Shown here: in pieces, positions 43,107 through 54,902 of the stretch
Numbering within the stretch: the first letter of the stretch is position 1
Layout of the letters: every line of letters starts with the position of its first letter
DNA from: Cristatella mucedo
Taxonomy: Eukaryota; Bryozoa; Phylactolaemata; Cristatellidae
Assembly: GCA_009760855.2 (NCBI GenBank)
Contig: WPIO01000041.1
Location: 1,514,501 to 1,578,500, forward strand
Length of the DNA: 64,000 nucleotides
Reading direction: 5' to 3'
Position numbers and translations under genes: made by a program
Notes under the pieces: model-generated
What the model was told of the DNA's origin: nothing
The model's input: the letters and a program-made list of their open reading frames with translations, nothing else
Database searches by the model: none

Positions 43107-43289
43107 ATGCTGCGCTCGTCGACTGCGCTGTGTAATTACGTTCGCTCGCTGCTCCCGCGGCAGTTCGCTCGTCTCTGGCTGGGATCGCAAATAATTCAAT
43201 CTCAACAGCTGCCGCTAGACGCCAAGCGTCATTCGGCGCGGCAGACGACGTTCCGTACTCCCGCGACAGAAGACGTTCCGTATTTATAT
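43107..43289 (+). CDS. Candidate first exon of an unidentified (mitochondrial?) protein
   Basis: An ATG with AAA just before it (A at -3) opens a 61-codon frame starting MLRSSTALCNYVRSLLPRQF. Arg, Ser and Leu are rich and acidic residues absent for the first ~38 residues, like a mitochondrial presequence. The frame meets a GTGAGC donor at 43290 in phase 0; unspliced it ends at 43301. It sits at the 3' edge of the CpG-rich region. No downstream exon was found and the protein was not recognised, so this may be chance. Confidence 0.28.
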
Positions 43290-43339
43290 GTGAGCAAATA
43301 AACTTCTAGGAAATTCGACCTAAATAGGAGGAATAAAAA

Positions 43340-43505
43340 TAATAATACATTTGATATAGCCCCCTCAGAAAACTCAAGCTTTTTCTATGCACTTGACGTT
43401 TGCAACAAGCTGGAAGCACGAACACATGATCAGTGGCAGCATGCTCAATGACAGCAAGTGTAACATGGTTAGGGGTGACGTGCACAGAGTCAGTGCACTT
43501 TGTCT
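43340..43505 (-). mobile_element. LINE-A tail and part of 3' UTR
   Basis: AATAATACATTTGATATAGC, CCCTCAGAAAACTCA and GTAACATGGTTAGGGGTGAC on the minus strand. Confidence 0.85.
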
Positions 43506-43673
43506 ACAGCGCAGCTGGCCAGCATCCGCCAATCGCGTAGGCCCATCGGGACCACTCTGGTAAATGGCCGACGCGACCTGCCTGAATTCCTCGACTACTC
43601 AGCATGCAGGGAATGTTTTTTGGTGAGGCTCCTTTTTTTTAAATTCGCAGCCGTTGAGCATGCAATTCGGCTG

Positions 43674-43893
43674 CCTTAAAACTTCACCCTAAGCTGCACG
43701 GCTAAAGCAGACGTACGTACGTACGTACCACCCCAGGCAGCCGGTCAGAGAAGTAGCTGCTGCCGGCCTGCGGTCTCCGGTCTCCTTAAAACTTCACCCT
43801 AAGCTGCACAGCTAAGGCAGACGTACGTACGTACGTACGTACGTACGTACCGCCCCAGGAAGCTGGTCAGAGAAGTAGCTGCTGCATGCGTGC
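43674..43893. repeat. 110-bp tandem duplication with (ACGT)n
   Basis: Units start at 43674 and 43784 with CCTTAAAACTTCACCCTAAG. Each holds an ACGT tract, longer in the second unit. ACGT is self-complementary, so each tract is itself a palindrome. Confidence 0.93.
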
Positions 43894-44699
43894 GCTCTCC
43901 TTCTGCTAGAACGTCGGCAGTCGCTCGGGACCAACTCGCTGACTGACTGCTTTCGCGCGCGCAGGCGCAGAGCTGGCAAGGCTGGCGCCTTTTTCCGCAT
44001 TCGTCAGTCGTTGCTCGTCGCCAGCGACGACGACAGCACCTGCTGCCGTCAGAGCGGTCCGGAGTATGCCAAGGATGGAGGGGAAAACTCCTGTCGACTT
44101 TTCTCGATCCGTGCGGTCGGGCTTGCAGGCCGCTCCACTATCCTGCACCAGTCTATGCGAACCGATCTCGTTGCTCCTCCGGAGTGAGAGCCTCGCTCTG
44201 GAGTCTCGCTCTGGAGGAGCGAGACACGCGTCGCCGCGCACCAAAGAGAGGCTCTGGCCAAGCTGAGACTTTTTTTTGCAGCTGAATCTTCGGCAGAGCT
44301 CGTGTTTGGATTTCAAGCGTGCGTGACTCGCAGCGGCTGGGACTAGCTAGCAATACACTTTTGTTCGTACGGTGCTCGTCACTCGGCGCTGCTCGGAGGA
44401 GCGACACGTGGGACAAGAGGGACAATCGAAGACTGTCGGACAACCGTAGGACTCGCAGCAGCTCCTCTATCGGCTTCGCCACTTTCTGTTCATGCTGTCG
44501 TGCCTCCTCCTATGATTGAAATCCGTCGACGATCCAACGGTCAGCTCGTGTGCTCGTGGAAAGTCAGCGAGCTCTTTTTGGGCGACGGACACTGCCGGAA
44601 ATGGATGACCTGCATCGTTTAAACTTTGGCAAGGGCGAATCTGTGGTGGTCAGCTTTACTTTCGCCCGCAGTTAACTTGTCATTTTGTTTTTGCTCCGC
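43894..44699. other. CpG-rich intergenic stretch
   Basis: Many overlapping open frames on both strands from composition. No domain recognised. Confidence 0.45.
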
Positions 44700-44790
44700 G
44701 AGCTTTGGGTACTTGTATTTCGATCGTTCAAGCAGGATGTCGTGATCAATAGTGTTGAAGACAGCTGGATAGATCTGGCAGGGTTAGGGC
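44700..44790 (-). mobile_element. LINE RT motif A fragment
   Basis: Minus-strand translation near 44730-44770 reads FNTIDHDILLERS, an L2-type motif A segment. Family not assigned. Confidence 0.5.
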
Positions 44791-45944
44791 AGTGACATTC
44801 CCGTCATCTTAGCAGCATAGAATGTCATTGGTTACAAGGAAGAGAGCACTTTCAGTGGAAGGGTGTCGCTTGAAATGCCGACTGAAATTATTTTCAACTA
44901 GTTATTTTTATTTTTTTCTAGCTTATTATTTTCAACTAGTGCTACAAGCTGTTCGCGCGTCAGTGGCCACGAGTGTCTTCGTGCTTGTTTTTAACATGCT
45001 GGCTCAAGCACGATGCTCCTTTGCTTTTGCACGTTCGACACCATGCATGGATGGCATGAGTGCTCGAGCATTGGTTCTCTTGGCGAGAGCTTTAAAACAT
45101 ATAGATAGAGATTTAGTTAAAGGAACTACACAGACGACCGGTTATTAGTTTTTCGTGGCTTTCAGTTCTCTGTCTAGGCTTTCCTTAAATGCACGATAAC
45201 AAGAGCCGCGACTTGTGTCTCGGAGCTATTGGCGACAGCAGCTTGTTATGCAATGCCTTTTGAATCGCACCGGTTTGATAGTTCGCGTGCACCGAATCTT
45301 TGGGCCTCATCTAGCTGGGCCGTAGTTTTCGCAGCACCATCGGGTCTCTCCCAATACAGAGTGCGCCTGTCAAGGACATAACGTAAGGTCAATTTAGCAT
45401 CGGCCAGCACGCGGTCACGTTTGTACGCGTTCGATCACTTGCACCGCCCGAAGACCTGTAGACAACAATGCGAGGCGGTGTAGTGCAGCTTGCAGGAAGT
45501 CTCCCACGAGAGTCTCGCTGGAAGAGGGTCTCGCAGGAAGAGAGTCTCGCAGGAAGAGAGTCTCGACGAGGAGGCCGCACGAGAGCTTCTCGGCACTCGC
45601 CCAGCTTCGGCCCAGAGGACGAGCAAGCCAATGAATGGGCTGCTCCCATAAACACGTACTCGGTCGTGCGACGATTCATCCGCGGACGATTCATCATCAG
45701 ACTGTTCATCCGCGAACGATTCATCTACGAACGATTCATTCGCTGACTGTTCACGGTGACAAGAAACTCTGAACCCTAAATCAATCATAAACTCTAAACC
45801 CTAAGCCCTAATTAAGGTATTTGTTTCAACGTTTTCCAGTGTAGTCCTTCGGCAGTTCATATTAACCAGCTGAAATATTATTCCGGATGAATCGTCGGTG
45901 GATGAGTCGTCCGGACATCCATTTAATTATATAACTATAACCAA
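44791..45944. other. Intergenic stretch with two short repeat arrays
   Basis: 45505-45570 repeats GTCTCGCAGGAAGAGA about three times. 45670-45742 repeats a ~15-bp unit like ACGATTCATC. CCTAAA-type repeats lie near 45772-45812. No gene recognised. Confidence 0.6.
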
Positions 45945-46870
45945 GTGCGATTCAGAAATTGGAAAGGCTGACGCTCAAAATTGGCTCTGCCCGCATACCT
46001 CCCCTTAAATCTACACGAGATCTAGATGTTATGTTCCAAAGTGAGCTTTCATTGGACGACCACATCAGCTCCACCATCAAGTGTGCCTACTTTCGACTAC
46101 ATAACGTTGCTAAAATTCGGGCTTGTTTAGACAGGGATACCGCATCTAAGTTGGTCCATGCATTTGCGACATAGCGTCTTGTCTTCTGTAACTCACTGCT
46201 TGCTGATCTACCGGCCTGTGCAGTCAGGCGCTTACAGATGGTGCAAAACTCTGCAGCTAGGCTTGTCTGTCGGGAGCGTCGTAGTTGCCACATCACACCA
46301 CTTCTCGCCGACCTGCACTGGCTCCCAGTCGAGCAATACATCAACTTCGAGGTTTTGTCGCTCACTTTTAGGTCCCTTCGTTCTTTGGCTCCAGCCTATC
46401 TATCAGATCTACTCCCCTACCAGGCTCAGCATCTTAACGCCCGCTTTTCGGAAGCTAACTGTTTACCAATACCTCGTACAAACCTCAAATCCTTTGGAGA
46501 CCGTGCATTTAGTTCGCATGCTCCCAAAGCCTGGAACTCCCTCCCGACTTGCGTCAGAACATCCCTTGACTTGATCACATTTAAAAAGAACTTACAGACA
46601 CACATTTAGGACAGCATTTAGTGGGTTCCTGTGATTCATCCTTTATATGCTTATGCGTGCTGACACTGTTGCATGCTGCCACTAAGTACACTTGCATGCT
46701 CATCCGGTGCATGTACCTCTATCTATGTTATCCTTGTTGTTTATTAAGCATGATATCACTCACCATTCGATCGTGTTTCCTTTGCAGAAAATGTAAAGCG
46801 CCTAGAACGAGGTTGAGTTCTCTAAGGGTGCTTTATCAAATGTGTCATTATTATTATTATTATTATTATA
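45945..46870 (+). mobile_element. LINE-A, 5'-truncated, well preserved
   Basis: From LTLKIGSARIPPLKSTRDLD to the 3' UTR, tail AAGCGCCTAGAACGAGGTTG and (ATT)7. The last 123 codons from 46238 are open (MVQNSAARLVCRERRSCH to FKKNLQTHI). Confidence 0.92.
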
Positions 46871-47129
46871 CGTTGCACGAAAGATGCTAACTACCTATTA
46901 CTAACCCGGGGTCACACTAAGGAGTAGGAAGCCACGAGTGTCTTTTGAGTGAGCTCTTCTTGCCTGCCTGTTTCAGCATCAGCACCTTTGAATGAATTCT
47001 TATTGATTCGCTTGCGGCGAGTTCTAAACCACCTTGTAGATGTTGGTTCCCCTGGGAATCGTTTCGGAAAGCACTTATTATCGTTCTCACAGGGTCACAT
47101 AAGCCAACTAATTACTGACTATTTAATAA

Positions 47130-47168
<39 letters not shown>

Positions 47169-47820
47169 AATATATATATAATATAATAATATAAAAACTA
47201 TATATAATAAATATTATATATATATATATAATATAATATCTAAATAATAAATATATAAATATATATAACTAATTAATAACTAATTACTGAGGAGTGCTAT
47301 GTCTCTTTCACACTATTCTCATTACAACTGGGTGGGTGCTTCGCAAGCAAATAGTAATGCTTCACAAATTTAAGTCCGACGAGAGACCGTAGAAGCTTAT
47401 TGAAGCTAAATAATGCACGAACACGTGACCACTTGGCCATTGAGCACTTGACCATTTGGCCATTTCGTACTAATGATGCGTCCTTCAATCAATAAAGCAC
47501 AGGATTTGTGTTAACTACGTCCTAGGAAAGACACGGGACCAGCGGCTTGGCTTTTGCCTGGACGCCGAAATTACAAGTGGCCCGCGTAACGCTCACGGTT
47601 CGGCCCCTCTGGGATTGTCACCGACAGTAACACTGCACCGCTTCTTGAGCTCGCATGACAGAGTCATATATGTGCATGAGCAGCAACATGTCGCTCAGCT
47701 CGACTGAGTTGGGTGACCGAGCAATGCACGACTGATCGAATGACCTAGTGCCAGAGATGTGCCGAGAGTGGACTTCGCATGCTTTGACCAACTCGTCGTT
47801 AACGTGCCAACTCGTCCGCG
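46871..47820. other. Intergenic stretch with an AT block
   Basis: 47123-47290 is TA/AAT-rich (AATATATATA-type), bounded by copies of TAACTAATTACTGA-like sequence (about 47106 and 47274). The rest is unrecognised. Confidence 0.6.
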
Positions 47821-47885
47821 TCGGGAGAGAGAGAGAGAGAAAGAGAGAGAGAGAAAGAGAGGAGAGAGAGAGAGAGAGAGAAGAG

Positions 47886-47963
<78 letters not shown>
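47821..47963. repeat. (GA)n tract
   Basis: GA tract with AAAG and GGA interruptions; the last ~75 bp are pure. Confidence 0.97.
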
Positions 47964-47964
<1 letters not shown>

Positions 47965-48794
47965 TGCTAATGACGTTCGCTCAGACCAATTCGCAAATGC
48001 CGGTGGATCGGGGCGCTGTCTAAGCACCGTCAAATGCCCTCGAGCCACGGCAAGGCCACAAATGTGCTGCTGCTGCTGCATATCTGCGGGCCGGATAGCA
48101 GCTTCGCATTGAACCGCGTCGGACGGGAAGGAAGGGCGAGAAACGGCCCCTCTTTATTTCATTATTTCTGTATTTTACGAGTGCCCCATCTTTAGGCCTA
48201 CGACGTTTGTCGCTAACTAACAACCATTCCCGGAAGGTCGCATCGGGGAATTCCCAACCCCCGTTAAAATGAAACCATTTCGTGCTGGCGGCACTCCAAG
48301 GAGCGACTTCTGCGTTCCGGATCGATGTCCTATCTAAATTGGGATACAGACGGACCGGAGGTTGCGAAAGCGTGACCGGCGCCGTCAATCAGACCGGACT
48401 GGCTGCGAGACCGGGCTCGCGGCTGGCAAAATGGCGGCAAAGGCAGTCCTTCGCGGCACTTTGAATTTGGATATTGTTGTCGCGCCCGAGTTGCGATTCC
48501 GCGCTAACACAGCGGGCCACTACTCAGCGCAGCGAAGCGCCGCACAGCACAGCGCAGCCAAGCACAGCACAGCGGGCCACTGCAGACGCTGAGAAGCGCG
48601 CGTCCAGGCACCCTTGGCAGCACGTGCCTGCTCGGGTGCAGCTGGTGTCGGTCGCACCCGCGGACTCGCCGCCGGCGCCGCACGCTTAACCGAGGGCAGC
48701 GAACCGATGGACGCTCCAAAGCCGAGCGAGCCGCGGCCAACGCAGAACCTCAGCAAGGTACTCGCACTTAATGATGCAGGTTGTACGGGTTCAG
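47964..48794 (+). promoter_or_regulatory. CpG-rich region with YY1-like start motif and candidate first exons
   Basis: CAAAATGGCGGC at 48427-48438 matches the YY1 initiator/ATG motif of many animal promoters. The ATG inside it opens a 54-codon frame. A second ATG at 48709 (MDAPKPSEPRPTQNLSK) ends at a GTACTC donor at 48760. Either could be the first exon of an unidentified plus-strand gene, or upstream exon of DUSP10. No transcript evidence. Confidence 0.3.
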
Positions 48795-49115
48795 AGTCCA
48801 ACAGCCGGCAATTATTTATTGCCCACTGCAAGCGGGTTTAATAGGCACTACAACTGCTCTCCTACTGCCGACTATGGCTCATCCTTTTCAGCGGTCCTGA
48901 GCTGCTACTTTCGTGCTACTCACTACCTTATCTGCTCTCCTGACTCAGCTGTGCTTTCCACTTTCTCTTTGTTGCGTGAGACGAAGTCTGTTGGCCACCG
49001 AATGCTTACCGAAAGCCGCTTAGGCTGTGAGTGCGCTATACAAAACTCTCCTGCGTAACACCCACATAGTCTTTATGACTTTGTGGAGTTACAGACGGAG
49101 ATACATTACTACGGT
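48795..49115 (+). mobile_element. LINE-B 3' end
   Basis: GCCGACTATGGCTCATCCTT, GCTGTGAGTGCGCTATACAA and GACTTTGTGGAGTTACAGAC define the family's 3' end best here. Confidence 0.8.
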
Positions 49116-49183
49116 TCTTCTATCGCTATATAAATTAGGCTGTTGAATCTCCAAACCATTGCTTATTTTACTTTGTGACTATG

Positions 49184-49796
<613 letters not shown>

Positions 49797-50130
49797 AGCC
49801 TCTCATGCGCGAGAGGCGGAGCCGCGGCGAAAAACCCGAGCAGCCTATTTGGGCGGAGCTAGGAACGCGTCAGCGTGCTGCGGCTGGCGAATGGCTATCG
49901 AGGTCGCCAATAGCTACCTACCGACGCCTATCTCGCGCGCGGTGGGGGGCGCTCGCTCATTTTTTTCACGTGATTCACTCCTCAGTCGGCGCGGCGACAG
50001 ACTTAATCGCCGCGGCGGCGTCGACGCGACGTGACCTACTAGTCCGCCGCTTCACGTCTCACCAGCCAGCGTAGCCGCGCAGTGCCGTCCGCTGGAATAA
50101 GGTAGGGGGAAAGCGGCCGCGCCCGGGTCG

Positions 50131-50172
50131 CTCTAGCGGGGCTGCGCACCGCGGCGCGCAGCCCCGCTAGAG
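50131..50172. repeat. 42-bp inverted repeat
   Basis: 17-bp perfect arms (CTCTAGCGGGGCTGCGC and its complement) around the 8-base loop ACCGCGGC. Confidence 0.95.
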
Positions 50173-50478
50173 CGGCGCGCACCCGCAGGCGGCCGAACGC
50201 TGCCCGACGGCTGCGTGCCGCCTCGCGCCCGCGCGGCGCGCCGGCAAGGCTCGCGCCCTGCGCATTTGTGGCTAGCGGCTGCCCGAACGCTGCCCTGCCG
50301 CCCACCCTGCCACGCCTGCTCGCTCTGACTGCCTATTCCTCAGCTCGCTGTTAGTAGGGAAGTCCCGTCGCTTCCGTCGGCTGCTGCATCGCACGAGCTC
50401 GTACCGTTCCCTCCCCACGTTTGTTTAGTGAATGCGGCGGCTGCCGCCACGAATCGGCCGTCATGGAGCTGGACCGCG

Positions 50479-50516
50479 CGTGCATACGCGGCGCGGCGCC
50501 GCGCCGCGTATGCACG
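50479..50516. repeat. 38-bp perfect palindrome
   Basis: Arms CGTGCATACGCGGCGCGGC and its exact complement with no spacer; almost entirely G+C, so a very stable hairpin. Confidence 0.95.
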
Positions 50517-51355
50517 TGTGCGCGCAGCAATAGCGTGTCGTGGGGGAGGGGTGAGGTTCATCGTGCGGTTCAACGCCCGCCGCTGGCGGCCCGGCAAACT
50601 GCCATACTTAGAACTCTGGCTGCAGATATGCGTGCTCGTGCTGCTGGCTGGGGTGCGTGGGTGGTGGTGGTGGTGGTGGGTGTGTGCAAACGGTGAAGGC
50701 GTTACTGATGAGGGCTCGCTGTCGGCGAATCCGCTATCCTAAAACGCGGACCTTCCGCTGACGCGCTGACTGCCCGGCGCTTCGTGGAAAGGCGGATATT
50801 GGCTGACGCGACTCCATTGTTATTGCGTGGTATGAGCACACGGAGTGTCCGGTATGTGTATCGCCACCTTGTGACCGTCGTCGTCGGATGCAGATGCCTG
50901 CGACTGTCCGTCAGACCGGAGACCGGTTTTTAACTATTCTCACCTGTTTCTTGTTAGCGCCCATCAGGGACGCCAGTACGCTGAGAGGCTCTTGCTCAGC
51001 GTACCGATTGATGATTGTCTCCCCGGCGTCCTTCTAGCAAGCTGCTCCGAGTCTCTGGCACAGTGGCTGTGCAACGCTGGCTGCTCGCTGGCGTCCGAGA
51101 CCTGCTCTCTCCTCTCCCTTTCTCTCTTTCTCTCTCTCTCTCTCCTCTCCCTCCCAAGCAGTCCTAAGCAGTGCGATGCCGCGGTGGCTGCGGTTTTTCA
51201 CTTTGCTGTGCTGCCAGTCTACCGTCGCCGTATCGCGCCTCACTAGCAGCGATTTGCAAAGCGCCTTCGAGTTCTCTGTCTGTCTGTCTCTCTCTCGACG
51301 CTATACGAAAGACATAGGTAGTAGTTGTAGTACCAGTAGCAGTTGGTATGACTGC

Positions 51356-51443
51356 GTTGCCGCCGCCTCCGTTGCCGCCGCCTCCGTTGCCGCCGCCTCC
51401 GTTGCCGCCGCCTCCGTTGCCGCCGCCTCCGTTGCCGCCGCCG
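51356..51443. repeat. 15-bp minisatellite, six units
   Basis: GTTGCCGCCGCCTCC repeated almost without variation. Confidence 0.95.
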
Positions 51444-51685
51444 ACGCGCCATCCGTTGGCAGCGTCGGGCAGCGTCGGTCGGGAGCTGACACACCGAGAG
51501 GTAGCATGAGAACTACAGACCGACCTGTCAAGGTCAATCCTAGACAACGAGCCGGTACTAATGCCACATACGAGCCTCCTGGACTTCCGCCTTGGTCAGG
51601 CGGTGATGAATTGCATCGTTGTCTCCAACGAACCCCCCCCCACCTCGGCAGCCACTTGAAATGCCTGTGTCTGCCGGAAACAACG

Positions 51686-51825
51686 TATTCCAATTGTATA
51701 GCGCTGTACTAGTAAGTGATCTCTATCTGGGCGAGATCTGTCAACCGCTTACAATGCATGCCGGCGGAACTCGAGCCTAAGACCTTAGTTGGTTAAAGGT
51801 GAGCACCTTAGCGCTGGGCCAAAAA
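51686..51825 (-). mobile_element. tRNA-derived SINE, decayed
   Basis: Sense: TTTGGCCCAGCGCTAAGGTG, then CTTAGGCTCGAGTTCCGCCG, then an AGATCACTTACTAG-type diverged tail. Confidence 0.7.
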
Positions 51826-51892
51826 GTCCTTGCAGGGAGGTTCACTGGCTACCTACCCTAGCGAAATGGGAGGATGTCTCGTAACCTGAGAC

Positions 51893-52108
51893 ATTTGTCG
51901 CACGCAATGATGCAAGAGTGTGTCACCATGACACAAGGCCATGACCATGACACACGTGTCGGCGTTTGTCGCATGCAATGATGCAAGAGTGTGTCACCAT
52001 GACACAAGACCATGACCATGACACACGTGTCGACGTTTGTCGCACGCAACGATGCAAGAGTGTATCACCATGACACAAGGCCATGACTATGACACACATA
52101 TCGCTGGT
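51893..52108. repeat. Three 71-bp tandem repeats
   Basis: Units start near 51900, 51971 and 52042. Each contains GATGCAAGAGTGTGTCACCA, TGACACAAG and ATGACCATGACACACGTGTC, including the palindrome ACACGTGT in the first two. Confidence 0.95.
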
Positions 52109-53076
52109 GTTGGATTGGTGCCCACGCTGGGCAGTCCTCTAGGGACACAATGCAAATGTGCTCTTTAGCACCAGCATCGTACAGCGACTCACGCGGTCGG
52201 CGAATGGGAACCTCGCTGGAGGAAGTTGGTGCCAGACTCCAGTACTTGCAGAAGATTCGTGTCTTATTTGTATATGGGTATGTATTTGTATGTTTTGGCA
52301 TATTTGTATGTGGGTGGTCTTTGGTCGAATTCCGAGCATTGGATGACAGCAGAAAGATTCGAGAGGAGTCGCTGTGCGTGGCATCGGCCTCTCAAAAGCA
52401 GCGACAGATTGCAGCCGGTCCGTAATTAAGCTGTGACTTTCTTTGAGAGGGCTTGTTTCTCCGAGGGTGCACAGGCTTTGCGCACTCTACTTTCTCTCTT
52501 GACATCTATCTGCGAAGGCTGGGGCGAGGATTGGTCGTAAGCAGAACGTAAGCAGTCAACTGCTTTCCCAGTTAATTGCTCTTTCCGCGAAGCATCGACG
52601 GCAATCAGACCGGTTAACTGTCTCCACCGCTCGACTGCTGCTGCTGCTGCTTTGCCGGTCCGAGTGCTGAGTGCCGAATGCTTGTCAGCTTGCTCATGCT
52701 AATTAGGCCGCAGTGGCAGCAGCAGCCAGGTCCATCTGTGAGCATAAAAATAGCCCAGCATCGAATCTGCCTACTTTTCGATTCGTACACAGCACACGCA
52801 CGCCAGCCAACTGCTGCTGCCGGCAGCACCGTTGCTTGCTTGCTTGCTTGCTTGCTAGATTGGCACGGAGGCCGAGCCAATCAGCCACATGGCTGCTAGC
52901 TAGCTGTATAGCTAGCTAGCTAGCCTTCCCCTGCCTGGCCGCCGGGCGTTGGCTGGCCTATGCTAGACAGACGGCCTCCATTTTCCCTCAACGGTTGCTG
53001 CGGTCGGTCGCTGGCTCCCCTTCCCCTGCTGGCTGGCGCAGCCTGGCTGGCAGCTGCTGCTTGGAAAAAGGGCGAG
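52109..53076. other. DUSP10 upstream region
   Basis: Contains GCTT repeats (52834-52854) and an AGCTAGC-rich palindromic stretch (52894-52923). A TATA-like CATAAAAATA is at 52745. No exon recognised. Confidence 0.5.
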
Positions 53077-53105
53077 TGAGTCATCATCAGGGTTGATTTG
53101 AGTCA
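53077..53105. promoter_or_regulatory. Two AP-1 (TRE) consensus sites
   Basis: TGAGTCA at 53077-53083 and again at 53099-53105, 22 bp apart (about two helical turns), some 310-340 bp upstream of the DUSP10 start. The sites are seen; their function is inferred from known AP-1 control of MAP-kinase phosphatases. Confidence 0.55.
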
Positions 53106-53414
53106 TTCCATACCACAGGGCCTTGAGCAGCAGCAGCAGCCACTAGCTCGAAGCAGCTCAGCCACTGCCACACTCGAAGGAGGAGCTGCCACGAAGGCTG
53201 CTGGTGCCAGCTGCCACCGTCCACGAGTCAACACAGCAGCAGCTCTCTAGCCGGTGGCGGTCGAAAGCGGCTCTCGCGGCCCACTCGCTTCAGGATCGTC
53301 TCCTCGTTCCGTCGCCGCGCCTCGCTCGATCGTCGGCTCGACGCCGAGACGACTCAGCTCGAGATCGGGCGGCTCACCGACGCGGCAGTCACGGCGACCG
53401 CCGCCAGTGTGCTC

Positions 53415-53931
53415 ATGCCTTCCACCGGCGGCGGCGGCCTGGCCGAGAGGCGACGGCAGACGCTGAAGCTGCCACTGCAGACGCTGACGCTGTTCGCCGG
53501 CAGTGGCGGCAGCAGCAGCAGACGACTGAAGGCAGCTGACAGCTGCGGCAGCTCTGCCACAGCAGCAGCCGCCGCTGCCGCAGCAGCTCCCAGGACCGTG
53601 TCGAGCCAAGAGCTGGCAACCCAGCTGCAGCAGCAGCAGCGGCATCCGCAGCTGCTGCTGCTCGATTGTCGCTCGTTCGTCGCCTACGATCGCCTGCACA
53701 TCGTCGGAGCTGTCAATGCCCACTGCGCCATCCGCTGCAGCCAGCGGCGCCTGATGCACCACTCGGGCGGCCTTGGCGCCCTGCTCGAGTCGGACGAGGC
53801 ACGCGAGCGCCTGCGGCGAGCAGCAGCCGTCGTCGTGTACGACGAGCGCTCGGCTGACGCGCAGTCGGAGTCGGTCGCGGTGATACTGGCCGCCGTGGCC
53901 TCGGAAGGAAAGCAAGCCGTGCTCCTGGAAG
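53415..53931 (+). CDS. DUSP10: DUSP10 exon 1 (N-terminus and kinase-binding domain)
   Basis: Encodes residues 1-172 and one base of 173. QLLLLDCRSFVAYDRLHIVG begins the rhodanese-like fold; QRRL is the MAP-kinase docking patch; VVVYDERSAD and GKQAVLLEG end it. Donor GTCAGT. CAG/GCN-rich throughout, so shadow frames on both strands are open. Confidence 0.9.
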
Positions 53932-54717
53932 GTCAGTGCGCTCTGCCGGCCGCGGCAGCCCGGCCACGGCTTCGGGACATGCGCCAGGTGTGTAGGACGG
54001 GAGGGGGCGAGGACGGGCAGGGGTATCGAGGAGAGGAGGAAGGGCAGGGATTCCGTAGAACGGCGGCGGACGGTTCCCTGCGGCTCGCCAGACAATGTCA
54101 GCCGGCACCTGTGTCGTCTGCTGCGAATCGGCTTGTCGGGCCGGTTTGAGCAGGTTTGCATTCGAAATGCAGCAGCGTTCGCGGCAACAGTTGACCGTCT
54201 GCCTGAGTTTGGCGATTGGTCGCAGCCCCTCTCGCAAGCCTGCGACTGCGGTCGAGCCCTCTCTCCCCCCCAAGCAAGCGATCGCTGGCTGTACTTTCAG
54301 GCGGAATGGAGACGTTTGTGAAAAGCTTTGACTTCCTCTGCACGAGTCTTGCCGACGCGCCGGGAGACGCGCACCATTGTCGCAAGCCCGCGGCTCAGGC
54401 CACTCTGTCTGCTTGTCGGACCCAGTCTGAGCTGATGGACTTTCCTCCTTCGAGAGTCCTGGCCTTCCTCTATTTGGGTGAGTAGGCATGGTGGCTTGCA
54501 GGTGGCTGCTATGCAGGTGCCCGGTACTCTGAGCACTGCTGGTCAATCTTGTCTGACCAAGGAGGAGGATGGGATGGGGGAGGATGGGCCGCGAGAGAAG
54601 ACCGATTAGATTAAGGCAGCCGGCACCCCGATGGTAGCAAGCGCCGTCAGTAACTCCACCCCAAAGTCATGCTTAGACCATGTGGGTGCTAGCTGCCGCA
54701 GGAAGAGTTTTGTTTTC

Positions 54718-54805
<88 letters not shown>

Positions 54806-54861
54806 GTCTCTCTCTCCTTTCTCAGTAACTCCACAAAGTCATAAAGACCATGTGGGTGTTA

Positions 54862-54902
<41 letters not shown>

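Larger units (their letters stand above)
49797..51355. other. CpG-rich region without a recognised gene
   Basis: Dense CpG from 49800 to about 50780, with two palindromes (listed separately) and a GGT run at 50660-50680. Plus-strand ATGs at 50463 and 51176 open frames without recognisable domains. Confidence 0.5.

Noticed and set aside
45772-45812. CCTAAA-type repeats as an interstitial telomere
   Set aside because: Only about four irregular units (CCCTAA, CCCTAAG) with no array; too short to call.
51176-51712. 178-codon frame starting MPRWLRFFTLLCCQ, like a signal peptide
   Set aside because: It reads through a 15-bp minisatellite and ends inside a SINE. No conserved segment.
53247-54546. 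Long minus-strand frames of 304 and 277 codons opposite DUSP10
   Set aside because: Shadow frames of the GC- and CAG-rich exons. The plus strand carries the conserved phosphatase with correct splice sites.
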